Below are positions 13,001 through 25,747 of a DNA stretch of 64,000 bases, piece after piece. The stretch's first letter is position 1; each line of letters begins with the position of its first letter. The stretch comes from Cruorifilaria tuberocauda (lineage: Eukaryota > Nematoda > Chromadorea > Rhabditida > Onchocercidae). Location of the stretch: NCBI GenBank assembly GCA_013365365.1, contig JABVXU010000091.1:1-64000 (forward strand). Direction: 5' to 3'. The notes below the pieces were generated by a model. The model had not been told where the DNA came from and ran no database searches. It saw only the letters and a program-made list of their open reading frames with translations. The translations under genes were made by a program, and so were the position numbers.

Positions 13001-16000
13001 TAAATAATGTATGTGATCGCAAGAGCATTTTATTGCGAAAATTTTCGCACACATACATCAATCATTTACTTAAAAGTTTGTGATAAAGATAATTTTAAAT
13101 ATTTAACTAGTATCCATCCGTTCCTTCCCTTAATTTCCCTGTAAATAACGCCGCTAGCTTCCTCAAGTACTTAAGATGCAAAAATAGAAAGTTATCTCTT
13201 ATCATCTCCTCTCTCTAGCGCTTAGATTTGTTTGTTGATTTCAAGCATTTTTTTGTTCTCCAGACACAGTGAATTGGCTGCAAATCAGTTAAAAAAAAAT
13301 TCCTTGCATAAAATTTCGCATCAACCCATCAGATTTTCCTGTTCAAGGGACAAGTAGAAAGTAGAAATGATCAGAGTGGATCTCTAAATTTGTCGTTCAA
13401 GCTGCTATCGTTCAAATTTAACTCTGCAAGAAATGAAAAAGATACTCTCAGAATTTATCATATAGTTTGCATTCCTGTTAGCGAGGAAAATTATAAATAA
13501 GAATAAAAGTGAGCTTGTTTGATCGAGTGCTACAAAAACAAGATATAACCTACTTAAAATGCAACTAAACTTCAAAAACTGGATTGCAGTTAGTTAACTT
13601 CTAATCGGTATCGTTTGTAAATGACATGGTATGATTTGAAAGAGAAAATGAATGTGCGTTGCTCATATTCATTTTCAAAAAACTAAAAAATTTGTTTTTG
13701 GTTTCCGCATTGCTGGATCTGTTTTAAAAGAATGCAGCATTTTAAAAATATAGAAAGTTTCGATTGTTTTAAATACCAATTTCATAATCATTTTGGAATT
13801 AATCGGTTGATTTCATTGTTAATTTCAGCGGATCAGTACGGAACGTATGAACCGTGTGAGTTTGCATTTATTTTTTCATTTTTTTTTATTTTAGCTAATA
13901 CTTGTATGTTATTTACACGGTTTATTAATACAAATTTGACCACCTATTTGCTTGAAATCATCTCCTTGCGCTGCTCTTGAAAAGCTATCCTCAATCATTC
14001 TTCATAAGCTCATGAAAATATTTCTGATCAGAAAGTATACGTAAATTATGTTATTTCATAACATGATCATTTGCGCTGCCATTAGCGTTAATGTTATATA
14101 CGATTAAATTTGAGCTTTCTACTTGGTTTGCGCAAAAGACTTAAAGTTTGTTTGTTTGCGTGATAATTAGAATCTCTTTATCGTTTGCGGATATAGAGTA
14201 AGAGCTCAACGCCGACACGACCGATTTTTATACCGATTCATCATTTTTCCTTCATTTCCGTTTCTGCAGATGTATTCATGGAAATCGATTACCACTGATT
14301 TCAGTTATCTTCCATCCTGTTTCTACTCGTCACTCACTTGTTTAAGCTGACACATCCTTCTTGGTTTTTTTAAATTCCTTTTATAAAGACTAATTAATAG
14401 CAATTAATCCCCGTACGAAAATAAAGTTAAATAGTTACTTTAGTTGTATTTTTGCTTCATATATAGCAAATGTTGTTTTCCGGTAAAGATTTCCATGGCA
14501 AGTGCAATGATAGTAGAATGGCTGAATGACAGACTCGTGCCTTCTTAAACATTTCGGGTTCCTAATCGTTAATTAACTTGTTTGTTTTCCTTTTCTTACT
14601 TATATAGCTTTGGTTATATTATTTTTGTAGATATCCTGCCATCGCAATCTCTCAATGCGTTTGTCACATTCTAGATAAATACATATTTTTATATTAGCCC
14701 TTGTTAATGTTGGACTGCACACGAGAGAGCTAAAACACCGAAAATTCATGAATTGTTTATCGTAAACGCAATCACGTATATCTTCTTCACATTTACCATA
14801 ATTTTTGTTTCCGCTTGCCACATATAGTTATATATCATTTTGGAATTAAGGGAATTATTTCTGCGACATAGCAAATATTGTTGCTGAGTTTGATAATGAA
14901 TGAGTATCTAAATTATGGATTCCTCCTGCAATGCTTTGTGCTGCAAATCATTGTTTCCAAAGTTCCGCTAAAATTTAAAATTGTGTACATCATTATGGTT
15001 TTTTTTTGCTACACCAATATATTTTAGAATTTTAGCTATTGATGCTTTTTTTTAAATTTATCTTTTGAATGTTTGAATTAAATAAATTCATATTAGGAAT
15101 TCTTCACCCATTCTCTTTCCTGCCACTTAAGTACTTTTTGTGGATTAATTTGAAATTTGAACATTTAGTATTAATTTCTTTTTTCACATATGATAGTTAA
15201 ATTGGGAAATTTAGTATTATTCAGTCAATCTCATCAATAATGCACGTTATCTGTAAATTCCACTTACTGTAATACTTTTTAGTTAATAAGTAAAATTACA
15301 GAAAAAAATTATCAGTTTACTAAAATAAATTTTATATTTTTAGCAGCGCCATGGGTTGATTCATTGTATTCATATATACCGGTAAGACTAGGTCAAGATA
15401 TCAATCTAACCTGTAAATATAACGCTGAACCACCGCCTCAAGTTGATTGGATTTACAATGGATTCACAATCAATGTTAGTTTTCAATTTTTTTTAAACGT
15501 GTCATTTCACCTGCTGCTCTTGGTTTATAAGGTTTCTTTTTGTTAAGAAACGGTCATTGCGAGTTTCATAGAAGAAGGATGATATGGATAGATCATTCAC
15601 GCCAGAAAACAGTAATAGGTTATGATCTGTTGAACGGAAACTAAAAAAGGCATTTCCGAAATTTCAGTATGCCTAATTTTTTCTCTTGTTGAAGTTGGGA
15701 GGACACTATGAACAATGATAAAAATGTTATGCAGTTCCTTATCCTTGTCAGTTAATAAGAAAATAGCAAATGAACTTATAAATCCTTTGTATTACTCATT
15801 GGCACAATTTTAAAAGCTTCGACAGCAATTTTTCTTCAATTCGTTGTGACAGCTGTGCTGATTAATGACACGGCACAGCACATCTTGTCACCTTGTCCTT
15901 TGCAATGAGTGAGCAGTGGAGCAGATGTCACTTTCTCCCTTCATTTCCCAATGTCGCTGATGCATGCACGAGAGATCAAATTACGAACGGGCTGCAAGCA

Positions 16001-17961
16001 GATTGTTGCTGCCACTGCTGTCAACGAGGAGATAGCAGCAGAACAGTGTCACCAAATTATCACCAAAATTGGTCCATGTCTCTCTGAGCTTCTGTACCGT
16101 GGATATGGACAGAGTAATGATGAAACAGAAAGAAGTCGACATCAAGAGTTGGTGAGATGCTATAAAAGATGACCTTATGCCGTTATAAATACTGCACATA
16201 TATCACATGTTGACTGGAAATTCATTGAGGACTTATCCTCGAGAGATCGAGTGAAAGAGCAGATGTGAATTTGTGATGAGTTTGATATGTTCGTGTTTCG
16301 GGACTGTCAGTATGTGCGTGCATTTCCTAAGATGAAAAGCATGAGCAAACGAATAGGTTGACCTTTATTCTCCCGATATTGGTTTATGAAAATCATTCAA
16401 ACATTCAAGTTGGAAATCGGAATGAACTAAATTGTCTTCCAGGAGTGATGATAGTTATTATCAGGAGTAATCTTTCGGGTCAAATGAATTAGAAAATCAA
16501 GTAAATAAAGCAAACTCATGTAATACTTACGCTCATTGTAAGATGAAGAATAGTTGATAATTAAGAAAGGATTGAAAGAGAAAATAGCAGTTTTAGCGAG
16601 AGATGCATAGCAGATATATTGCTTTTTTCTTTCTGAACGCTATAATTTTCTGTAATCTTTAATTCATTTTCTTATTCCAAGTTGCAGGTGTTTTTTGCAG
16701 TTTTCGGATGACAGATTCAAGGGTTTAATGCAGTATGCTGTTAGACGTGATAATTACAGTGAATCCATCTTAGCAATCGAAAATATTAAAGAGGATAATT
16801 TTGGTGATTACACATGTCGAGTAGCAAATAATCTTGGTATAAAACAAAAGACCACTTATGTCAGCGGTTGGTTGTTTTTAAATCTAATCCGTTAAAACTT
16901 ATTTAGACATTTTGCTGTCTGCTTTCTTTTTTTTGAAATACTGGTTGTTAAGAAGTTAGAGAGTAAGTTTGGAGTCTAGGCATACGGATTACTTTTGCGT
17001 CAATTAATCTAACTTTATCATAATAAGCCAATTGACGTTCGAGAGTATTAAAGGCCTTGAAATATGACTGTTCATTAAAATGTTATTAAAAAAAATTTGT
17101 TTATTCATAAAATGAGAATAATAAAAATCACCTTGTTGGCAATCATTTTTTTTATTCTGCGAGTGAGTAATTAGGTATTTAAACTATGCAGCAGTAAGGG
17201 AATTGTGCAACATTTTAAAAACGGTTATAATCAAAAAATAAACTCCTTTTTGTCAAATAAACTAAAGCAGGCTTTATTTTCAAGTAAAAAAGAATGTTTC
17301 ATGCTTTATTCATCATCGTTTGCGAGGGGATCATATTTTCGACCCCAACATTTTAGATTCGAAATTGAAATATTTGAATCGAACCATTTTATAGGTCGAC
17401 CAGGACCACCTCATTTAAATACAAATGGGACTTTACTTTCGTGGAGCGTACATTCAGTGGATCCAATTATCGAATACCAAATTTTATATCGGTTCTCCAA
17501 CGATGATACATGGCATCAATTCAAATCTATAAGAGCAAATAAAGGTTCTCTATTTGAAATTTTTAGACTTGTTTTATCAATGTAATCAACCGAGATTTCT
17601 ATCCTTCTTTCCTCAGTAATTTGATTCAGAAATTTCAAAGTTTTCATTCTTTTTCTTCTTTTTACAGTGAACAGTATGTATATGGGAAAAAATAAAGTGG
17701 TTTCAGCACAATTTTGCCACTTAAACATTACTTAAAATTAAAAGTGACAAATTTTCATGACTTCAAATTTTCAAGTGTTAGTAAACAATTCAGAGGAACA
17801 AAATGGCGATATTTGGGGGCGAAGCGAAAAATTGATTTGGTTAAGACCAGGCTTAGAATACGAATTACAAATGAAAGCCCGAAATACACTAGGTTGGGGA
17901 TCTTTGGCTCGATCTTATGTCACAATGAAAGTACCGCTCTTTGACAATGTGACTAACGATA
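10018..17961 (+). CDS. Ig-Ig-Ig-FN3 cell-surface protein, WRK-1/Wrapper/Klingon-like (3' end not found)
   Basis: Exons with matching phases: 10018-10162, 10355-10458, 11577-11682, 11980-12101, 12274-12424, 13829-13855 (microexon), 15344-15474, 16701-16866, 17395-17544 and 17776-17961. They give about 429 residues. The ATG follows an acceptor-like TTTTAG, suggesting trans-splicing, and opens a signal peptide (hydrophobic LVFLIFFILF, ending near residue 23). Ig1 spans about 24-118 (ELPC, VIWKR, KYVCE), Ig2 about 118-210 (IVIKC, VSWTR, GVYECTASNN) and Ig3 about 220-317 (INLTC, VDWIYNG, DYTCRVANN). One fibronectin III domain spans about 318-425 (LSWSV, LRPGLEYELQMKARNTLGWG). Three Ig plus one FN3 is the architecture of insect Wrapper/Klingon, and nematode WRK-1 is the related GPI-anchored neural adhesion protein. 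The last recognised exon ends in phase 1 after VTND. No convincing exon with a GPI signal or membrane segment was found, and the acceptor of the last exon (TTTTCAAG) is weak. The ortholog assignment is inference. Confidence 0.75.
13829..13855 (+). other. 27-nt in-frame microexon in the Ig gene
   Basis: It sits inside the 2.9-kb intron between the Ig2 and Ig3 exons. A TTTCAG acceptor, 27 bases and a GTGAGTTT donor follow one another. The piece enters and leaves in phase 1, so including it adds nine residues (D-Q-Y-G-T-Y-E-P plus one junction codon) to the Ig2-Ig3 linker, and skipping it keeps the frame. Alternative use is likely but unproven. Confidence 0.55.
15850..16180. other. GC-richer island inside the Ig3 intron
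   Basis: The intron between 15475 and 16700 contains about 300 bp of clearly higher GC with open frames in two plus-strand frames. One, 15909-16172, ends in a protein-like stretch (AVNEEIAAEQCHQIITKIG). No clean acceptor/donor pair in phase with the neighbouring Ig exons was seen. It could be an unrecognised exon, a pseudogene fragment or a regulatory element. Confidence 0.3.
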
Positions 17962-18399
17962 GTAAGTATTTCACTTTAATTGATGAAAATTTTCGAAATT
18001 CGTTTTTAATTTACTCTTCTTAAATTCGTTTTCTGCATCAAGAAATTTATGAAATTAACACATCTTTTTACATGCTGTATTATAAGATAACTTGATGTCA
18101 TCCTAATTTTGAACTTTTATAAGTGTTCGGTCTAGTATAAAATGCTGATTGCAGTGGTATTTTCGAATGAATTCAGGAAATAACTATTTGTAGTTAAACT
18201 ATATATCTAGGTTTACCTAACTCTATACATAGTTGAAGACTGTAATGGTCATCTCATTTTGCTTTCACTTATATTCCATTCTGTTAGAGACACTGAATAA
18301 TCGTTGTTTTGTAAACTGCTAAGATGTAAATCTTGAATTTCATGATCTTTCTGAGTTTCTCACCAATTTTCTATTCCATTTTACGTCGCCACTTAAGGT

Positions 18400-18927
18400 T
18401 TAAACGAAAAAGTTTGAACCTTTCAACGATGAATTATTCAGCTTATAATTAATCAAACTTGCAGAAAGAGTGAACTCAGTAAGGCGGTTATATACATCAG
18501 GATCACCATGCTTGTCCATTGTTTTATATATTGCTGCATCAATTTTCCTATTATAACTTTCGCTTCGTTCACTGATAAGAAGGAATCGATATTTTGATCG
18601 GATCATTATTTCCAGCAACCTATTAGGTGCTGATATTAATTTATTGGTCAACAATTTGTTAGTTTACATTTTTTTATTAATTATACAATGGGGATAATGT
18701 TGAGTTGAACGGAGAAATTCTCTGTTTTCTATTAGGAGTTTACAATTTCGAGAGTTAATTTTTATGGTGATTTTAAAAAGTAATCTAAAAATAGATAATT
18801 TTTGTGTGGTGATCAACCAAACCAGAAGTTGGGTATTTAGGGTTTTATTATTGCTTGTTCTTCCTTTCAACTTTTCTAAACATAAAGGGGCAAAATATGC
18901 GTAGCTAGAGTCTGTATTCTTCCTCAT
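18400..18927 (-). other. two adjacent minus-strand open frames of uncertain status
   Basis: Two consecutive open frames (18927-18664 and 18654-18400) read on the minus strand, downstream of the recognised Ig exons. The second has protein-like charge patterning (RSKYRFLLISERSESYNRK, DAAIYKTMDKHGDPDVYNRL). I could not connect them by splice sites, and no family is recognised. They may be a small gene, a relic, or chance. The stretch from 18928 to 21327 shows no further supported feature. Confidence 0.2.
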
Positions 18928-21327
18928 TCAATGTTACTAACCGGCTTTCTTCTTCCAGTTAGTTGAATCTCTTTTCCATATTTCTTGTTTGTTGTGGTTC
19001 ATGTTTCTCTTTGTGTAGCTTTCATTATGTGTAACATTGATTTCAATTTGATCATAAATGTTTAAATCCTTAGCTCTATTTGACTATGTTGCATACATAA
19101 TTGAGTGGTGCTACATTTGCGTAATTTAGAATTTTATCGTTTAAAACCACTTTCTATATTGGTTTTAAAATTTTCATTCGTTACATGTCACATTGTAAGA
19201 GGAAGAGGTTACTCATAGTTAGAATTCTGAGGCAGTTTTTTAGTTATACCTATCTGACAAATATGAAACCTCGATATTGGTTTTTTTACGCGTCATAATT
19301 TTAAGACTGGCCTTATTTCTTCATATTTCATTATATTACTGATGTTAATTTTTTAAAAGTTCTTGAATAGAACAGTGGTATAATTTTCTTTTAACAGATT
19401 TTGTGATATAATGAGTTCAGTAAACAAGGGTATAAGAAATGATTGATTAAAATTGTGTATTTGTAATAATATACACCAACTAGAAATGATTAAAACAAAA
19501 AAGGGCTTAGTGTAATCAGTGGACATTTGGGTTATCAAAAGAATTTAGATCTTGGAGGCTGATATTAAAAAATTAATGCAGTGCTTTTTTCAACATGTTT
19601 CATTGGTTCAGGCATTTAATCAGGCAAATTTTTCTTAATAAAATTGTTAACATGCTATATAAAATAAAATGATTAATTTTACAACAAATGGTCATGTGAA
19701 TTATTGATAAAATTACGCATTTTGATTGTTTTAAATATTCCATTTCAGTATGATGGCTATGCTGAAATATATCTCGTGATGCTTTTCTGTGAATTTCTAT
19801 GTGTATTTTTGTGAAATGCCTAATGTTTGAGCGTTATTTCTTTTGTTGTGCTTTCGTCTAACGTTGAAATTATTGATTGTTATCGTGACCGTAAACTTTC
19901 CATATATTTATATGGCGAGGGTTGTAGAAGGTATAATTTCTGTAAGTTCTCTACTGTTATCCAAGTGTCGTTCTGACGTTAAATGTTAAAGTCTGGTAAA
20001 TTGATATACCTAGGATTTCATTTAATGAGCTACAAGTTTGAAAATTCCATTAAAGATGCTTTCATAATTGGAGACTGACTAAAACGATTGCGATGAACTT
20101 TAATTGTTTTGAAATTTTCACCAATCAGTTTTTATATCATATGCTTGGGATTGACAAAAGCCATTTGTAATGTTAATTGATTGATTAAAAGTCAATGTAA
20201 AATATTATTTCTGTTGTTTCTGAGTGGAAAATCAATAAAGATTGTTTAAATGTAATTATTTGACAGACTTGGCTACCACATCCATAGCTTCAGTTTATAA
20301 AAAGAATTCGATCTGTTCCAATTTTAACTAAGCCACATTGAGTTTGATTTCAAAAGTCAAAATGAAGTGTTATGTTAAAATCGGAAGTCTTTCAATTACA
20401 TTGGTTGATCTATTAAATGTAATCATTTTGAGAATAACTGGGCAAGTTATGATACTCAGAAATTGTTAATGAAGTTTGTGTTATTATTTGATATTAATTG
20501 TCAATTTTAACTACAAGAAGGAATAAGTTGGTCTAGCTTCAGGCTTTTAATCAATTCAAGACTTCCGGGTTTCAGATTTTTTGACTTTCCGGTAGTCCGG
20601 TAGTTTACAATCTTATAATAGTTTGCTGTAAAGGTGTTAGGTCAATTAATACTTGAGTTGATATAAAAATTTCAATCCTTCGTAAAATAGCAGTTCAATT
20701 ATTACAAATTTTGCTGCGTTTTTTTTGAAATTATTAATTCAATTGTACGAACAACAGAATCTGTAAAATATTATAAACAACAGATAACGTAAAATTGTAG
20801 ATTATCACAATCCAGTAATGAGTCGATTTATAATGTTTGAAATGAAAGGAATAGGAGTTAATGGCTTGCAATTAGTCCAATCTATTTGGTGCATTGAATT
20901 ACCAATTATCCTGAAATATATAGTAAGGCTACGACTCTCGTGAGGATAACATGGTCTTCGTCCCAAAATAATCCTTGAATAAATTTTGGAAAAAAACTAG
21001 CTCAGAAAATTCATGTATGTATTCCTCATTTCTGAATGAGCTCATTTCGGTAGTTGGCATCAAAGTACACCAAGTCACGAGTCATTGCAACCAGCGGAAA
21101 TTTCGCCCAGTTACTAATTACGATGTACTCATATTGTCCATTTTGCGCATTTTTTGGTCCTGTTATCACAATTTGATCTGAAATAATCATGCAAACTAAA
21201 TGATTAGTTTAATAAAGATACTGCGCGGTTCATCGTCAGAGTGCTTCTGAAAATTACCATATCAAGAACTGAGCAAATATCTCTTCTTCTTTATTACTAT
21301 CAATTTTCCTGAAGTTATTTGTGCTAA

Positions 21328-22559
21328 TTAGACTTTAAATGAAACGCTACACTCAGTTCCATTATAATGCAATGCTAAAACCCAATTTGAATACAATAGT
21401 ATTAAGGTGCAATGGAAGTGACTAATAAAATTCAGTGAAAAAAATCGTAAAGCAAAAACATCTTTGAATATGAAGAACTGACAAGGACATGGATCTTCCT
21501 GAACATAAAGGTAAAGTTTTCCGTTGTATATGATACCGTAACTAAAACCCATTTTAGGGGCACCGTGGGGACTATCGATACGGAATAAATCAGTCATTGA
21601 AAAAGCTGATGTATTTTCCAGTTTTGCCAGATTGTTAACTGCAGTTGTTTTTCCTTCAATGAAAATTATAACGCGACAACAATAACGGACCATTAAAGAA
21701 GTGGGAAAGAAAAGCTCTGAACAGTATTGCAGTTTTGAATTTCAGATTTAAATTGATAGTTCACTAACCGAGAAAAGGAAAGAAAACAAAGAAAAACTAA
21801 CATTCAGTGTAGCAGGACAATAACGATCATACACCCCTGCTGTAGAAATTACCTGCAAAGATGATAACCGGTAATTCAATCAGTTATATGTGTAAGATAA
21901 AGGTAATAAGATTTCATGAAAATCGAATATGCAAACCTTGAAGCCAGTGGACAAAATCAAAATGTTACTGACTTCTATAAAAAATTGTATGCAATGCTTT
22001 TGCGCAATTATTCAAAATAAAAACTCCTAACCCTCTGCAATCGTAACGGAAGATTCACCCTTTATTGAGCTGATTATCCAAATTTTTCTGCAAACCTTGA
22101 ATGAAACTAATAAGAGCAAAACTCTGACTAAAAGAATACAAAATTTGACAAGAATATAATGCTTTTTTTCATCGTACTATAACAAGTATAAATTACAATG
22201 TAAGTCAATGTTCATGAATGCACTTTTAAAGCAATTTCATCTGTCAGCGTCAGTTGATTTAAAACCAAGAACTACTAAATTCTTCCGTTTGAAAATGAAG
22301 CAAAATTGACAACTAGATGCAATGATGTTCTTTGTGAGAGCCTTATAAGGTTGTAACTGCATAAATAATATGCAGAAAAAGTAAATTTCTGTTACCTGGT
22401 AATATCATCAATTGGGATTCGATCACTCACTATGCCACTTCGTCCTGTATTTATACCAAACAGATCTAATAAGTTGCTATATCGCGCTAAAATTGGGCAA
22501 CAGTACTGAGCTATGAAAACGACCAAAATAATTGTGTCTGAGTTGAACCAAAAGGTCAT
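21328..22559 (-). CDS. unrecognised small secreted protein, four exons
   Basis: Exons on the minus strand: 22559-22396, 22087-22032, 21839-21802 and 21714-21328. Phases match at every junction and give 214 residues. The ATG lies 23 bases after a strong acceptor (CTTTTTATTGCAG), consistent with a trans-spliced start. Residues 1-25 form a signal peptide (hydrophobic IILVVFIAQYCCPILA). The mature protein contains LLDLFGINTGRSG, AGVYDRYCPATLN, then FRIDSPHGAPKMGFSYGI and a Cys pair in QEDPCPCQFF. Two possible N-glycosylation sites (NTS, NGT) are present. The C-terminal 45 residues are hydrophobic and could include a membrane segment, or the true end could lie at an unseen donor. The exon 4 acceptor (TTCAGAG) is the weakest call. 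I do not recognise the family; it may be nematode-specific. No function is assigned. Confidence 0.5.
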
Positions 22560-25500
22560 GATACTGTTTTGATTACAAAGTACTGCAATAAAAAGATATT
22601 AATCAATGTGATGCTACTTGGGATTGCATATGACAGTACCGCTAAACTTATTTGAGAATGAAGAGAATGGATAAACTTCATGAAATGGGTATGTAAACTT
22701 TTAAGACTGATAAAAGTCGACGCAAATATGTCAATGATATCTACGGAATTCAAACAATAATTGTGTGTCATTGAATGAGGTTTTTAGAATCTTCTCTTTA
22801 TTCATTCAAACCATTCTAAGTTAGCAGATGGCTGCATCATTTGATTTTGCTCATTTTTCAAACATCAGCTAATCAATAAATTTAATAGTTAACAAACAAA
22901 ATCTTGCTCTCTGAAACTTTGTAACATAAATTAACTCACAACATGTTGAGATAATAAATTTAAACATCTTTGTGAAACACTAAACCAGGGCTGACTAATA
23001 GCGGAAGTATATTGTTGTTTTTCATTTCAAGTATTTTACTTTTAAATTAGCTTTCTATGAATATAACTTTTATCTATGACTTTCTACCTATTATTACCAT
23101 GAATATAAACTTATAATAAATTAGAAGAAATTTCAATTAATTATCTTATAACTGCTTATAATATCCGCTCAAGATGTTCAAGCTAAAAAAAAAACCAGGT
23201 TTTTTATTAGAAGGTTTCTGAAATATCCAATTAAATCTACTATTATCAATATATAAAGAAGCTAATAATTTTTGAACAAAGAATAACGAAGTATTTCGTA
23301 TGAAATTTATACGTAATGCTAAATATAATTTGAGTTCACTAAAACTTCAAGTTTTTGTCAGCGAAAACTTCGATTCTATTTCAGAAATTTTGCACTTTCT
23401 TGCAGCTTTCAATGCTCTAGTTCTCTTTTATCTTTGCAACTATTAGTTTTTTAACTGATTCTCAGACTCAAGTAAATACTACTAAGATTTCAAACATATA
23501 TCTATCAATATTGTTTCTATAACAAATATTAAATCACAAAACAAAAAACCAAAGAAAAATAGTTGATGAAACTTATCATTATTATTTAAACCTTTCATTT
23601 TAATTTGAAAAAGATACTAATATTGAAATGCAGCGCTTGTTCGGGGGAGAAAGAATCTCAGATGACTTTAGACTATTATGTGAACTATTAATTAATGAAT
23701 CTAATATAGTTTTTAATTTACTAATTTGCAATTTTTCCTGATCACATTTGCTGAACCCTTAATTTTAGTAAAGTGAATACTTGTATGTACTTTCAGTGCT
23801 ATTATTTTGTGATATCAATGTACGAAAAACCTTGATAACAACATAAATTTTTTCCGTTTCTTTGTTGCTTACATCTTTATTTTATCTTTCTATATCCATC
23901 TGTCCCGTTCTATTTGATGCTGTATCAGTGAAGAAGTCCAAAGGGGGAAATACATGTCAGTCCCGGGAAGTTCCATTGTCTATTATCTGAATCAACCCTA
24001 TTTTCTCTGTTTTCAACTTTTTCATTTCACTCTCTTATTTTGCAAGTCTCATAATAACGATGTTTGACCAATAAGTTGTTGCTTTGTGTTGAAATGTCAA
24101 TATTGTTATAGTTGAAAAATTATTTTATTACCATAAAATATTTCTTGAAATTAAGTTCTAAAGAAGTTTGGTAAAATCTATTAAAACTAAATGTATATTA
24201 TAGCTTCTCTCTGCTCTGATTATAACACAGATTCTTTTGTGTCAATCAAACTCATCATGCCTTCTTGGAAATCGTTCATTCAGTATGTACAAGATTTCAG
24301 CTAAAATACTATAGGATGTGACATGAAGCCAAATATAAAATGAAATTCTATAATTTACGAATTAAAATGCAGCGTTCCAAACTATGAGTGACTCAGAGCA
24401 TACCTTCTTCGTAACCATCCTGAGTGTAACCCTGTGATCCTCTATCTAAGAGAGTTCTACGACCTTAACATTTCCGTTTCCTATATGATTTGATTGGCAT
24501 GCTACATCACTAATATAATTGTGTGCTAATAAAATCTTAATTTTATTTTAGCCATGTTTGGAAAACTTAATTAATCTGTTCCAACATCATCCAGCATTAT
24601 CCCTCAAAGAATTTGTGTATAAGTTTTTTTTGTTTTCTCAGAAGGCTCTTCAAACTCAGAAATACCATCGGAAATTTGTTTAAAATTTCATCAATAAAAG
24701 AAGCTATGAAAAGAGAATGAAAAATAGGAATTAAAAAAGATTAGTGGAATCTAAAAGAAAAATTCAGTTCAGCATATGTTTTTAACTTGTTAAATTTGAA
24801 CTTCATTAGCACTAAAATTATTTAACACATTATTTCATTATCGTATCAAATAATCATTAAGTAAAGAGGTTGTAGGTCGAGATAAGAAAAAAAAAACTAT
24901 GATGGATCGAGATTGTTAGCAAGATAATTTGAATTTTCAAGAAATCATCAACATTTTTTCTAATTCTTTCATTTTTGATAAGATTGGTTTGCCAGAATAC
25001 TGGCAAAGAAATGACAGATTTGCCGAAAATTGTTTTGCAAAGGCATGAGATAGCACTAATCAATAATATAAATTCGTCCAGCTATAAATAAATACATGAA
25101 AGCTTTTTAAAAAAAACTTCGTTTAAATAAAAGGAACAAATTTTAATTTTAAGATTTAATTAACATGGAATACATTCTTCCGAAGATATTAAATTGATAA
25201 ACATTATAGAATTTTACAATCAGGAAGTTGATTAGTAAAGTTTCATTTGTTGATAAGTTTCTACAAAAATCATTTGTTTAATATAAAATTGATAAGTCCA
25301 TATTTTCTACAATTTATTGCACATAGTCATTATATCTTACAAAAAAAAATTTTTTACACTTCATTAAATCCATTTAACAGCAGTTGAGAAATGGATAATT
25401 AAACTTGAATTTTAAGACAACAGGTAAAAAGACAAAATTTCACAACTTATCCTTATCTTTAAATAAAGAATTTTCTTCTTTAAGATTTTGCTAGTAATTT

Positions 25501-25747
25501 GATTTTCAACTTTCAATACATCAATTTGACAATGGTCATATGACACTTCAATCAAAGCAATTTAGGATTAACTCGTAAAACGAATAAAAATACCACTCTC
25601 TTTCATTTTATCTATGGATGACTAATTTCGACAATTCAAATAAACCAACTGAAAGAAAAAATTTTCCAATGTTTTAAATATATCTTTTCCAAATTTTATT
25701 AAAAATTTTTACACCATTTATCATTTGTTAAAAGAAGACAAAATATT
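22560..25747. other. intergenic, AT-rich, nothing recognised
   Basis: No coding exon with usable splice sites was found on either strand. A minus-strand open frame at 24857-25063 and one at 22556-22771 (overlapping the start of the secreted-protein gene in another frame) do not carry recognisable motifs. Confidence 0.5.
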
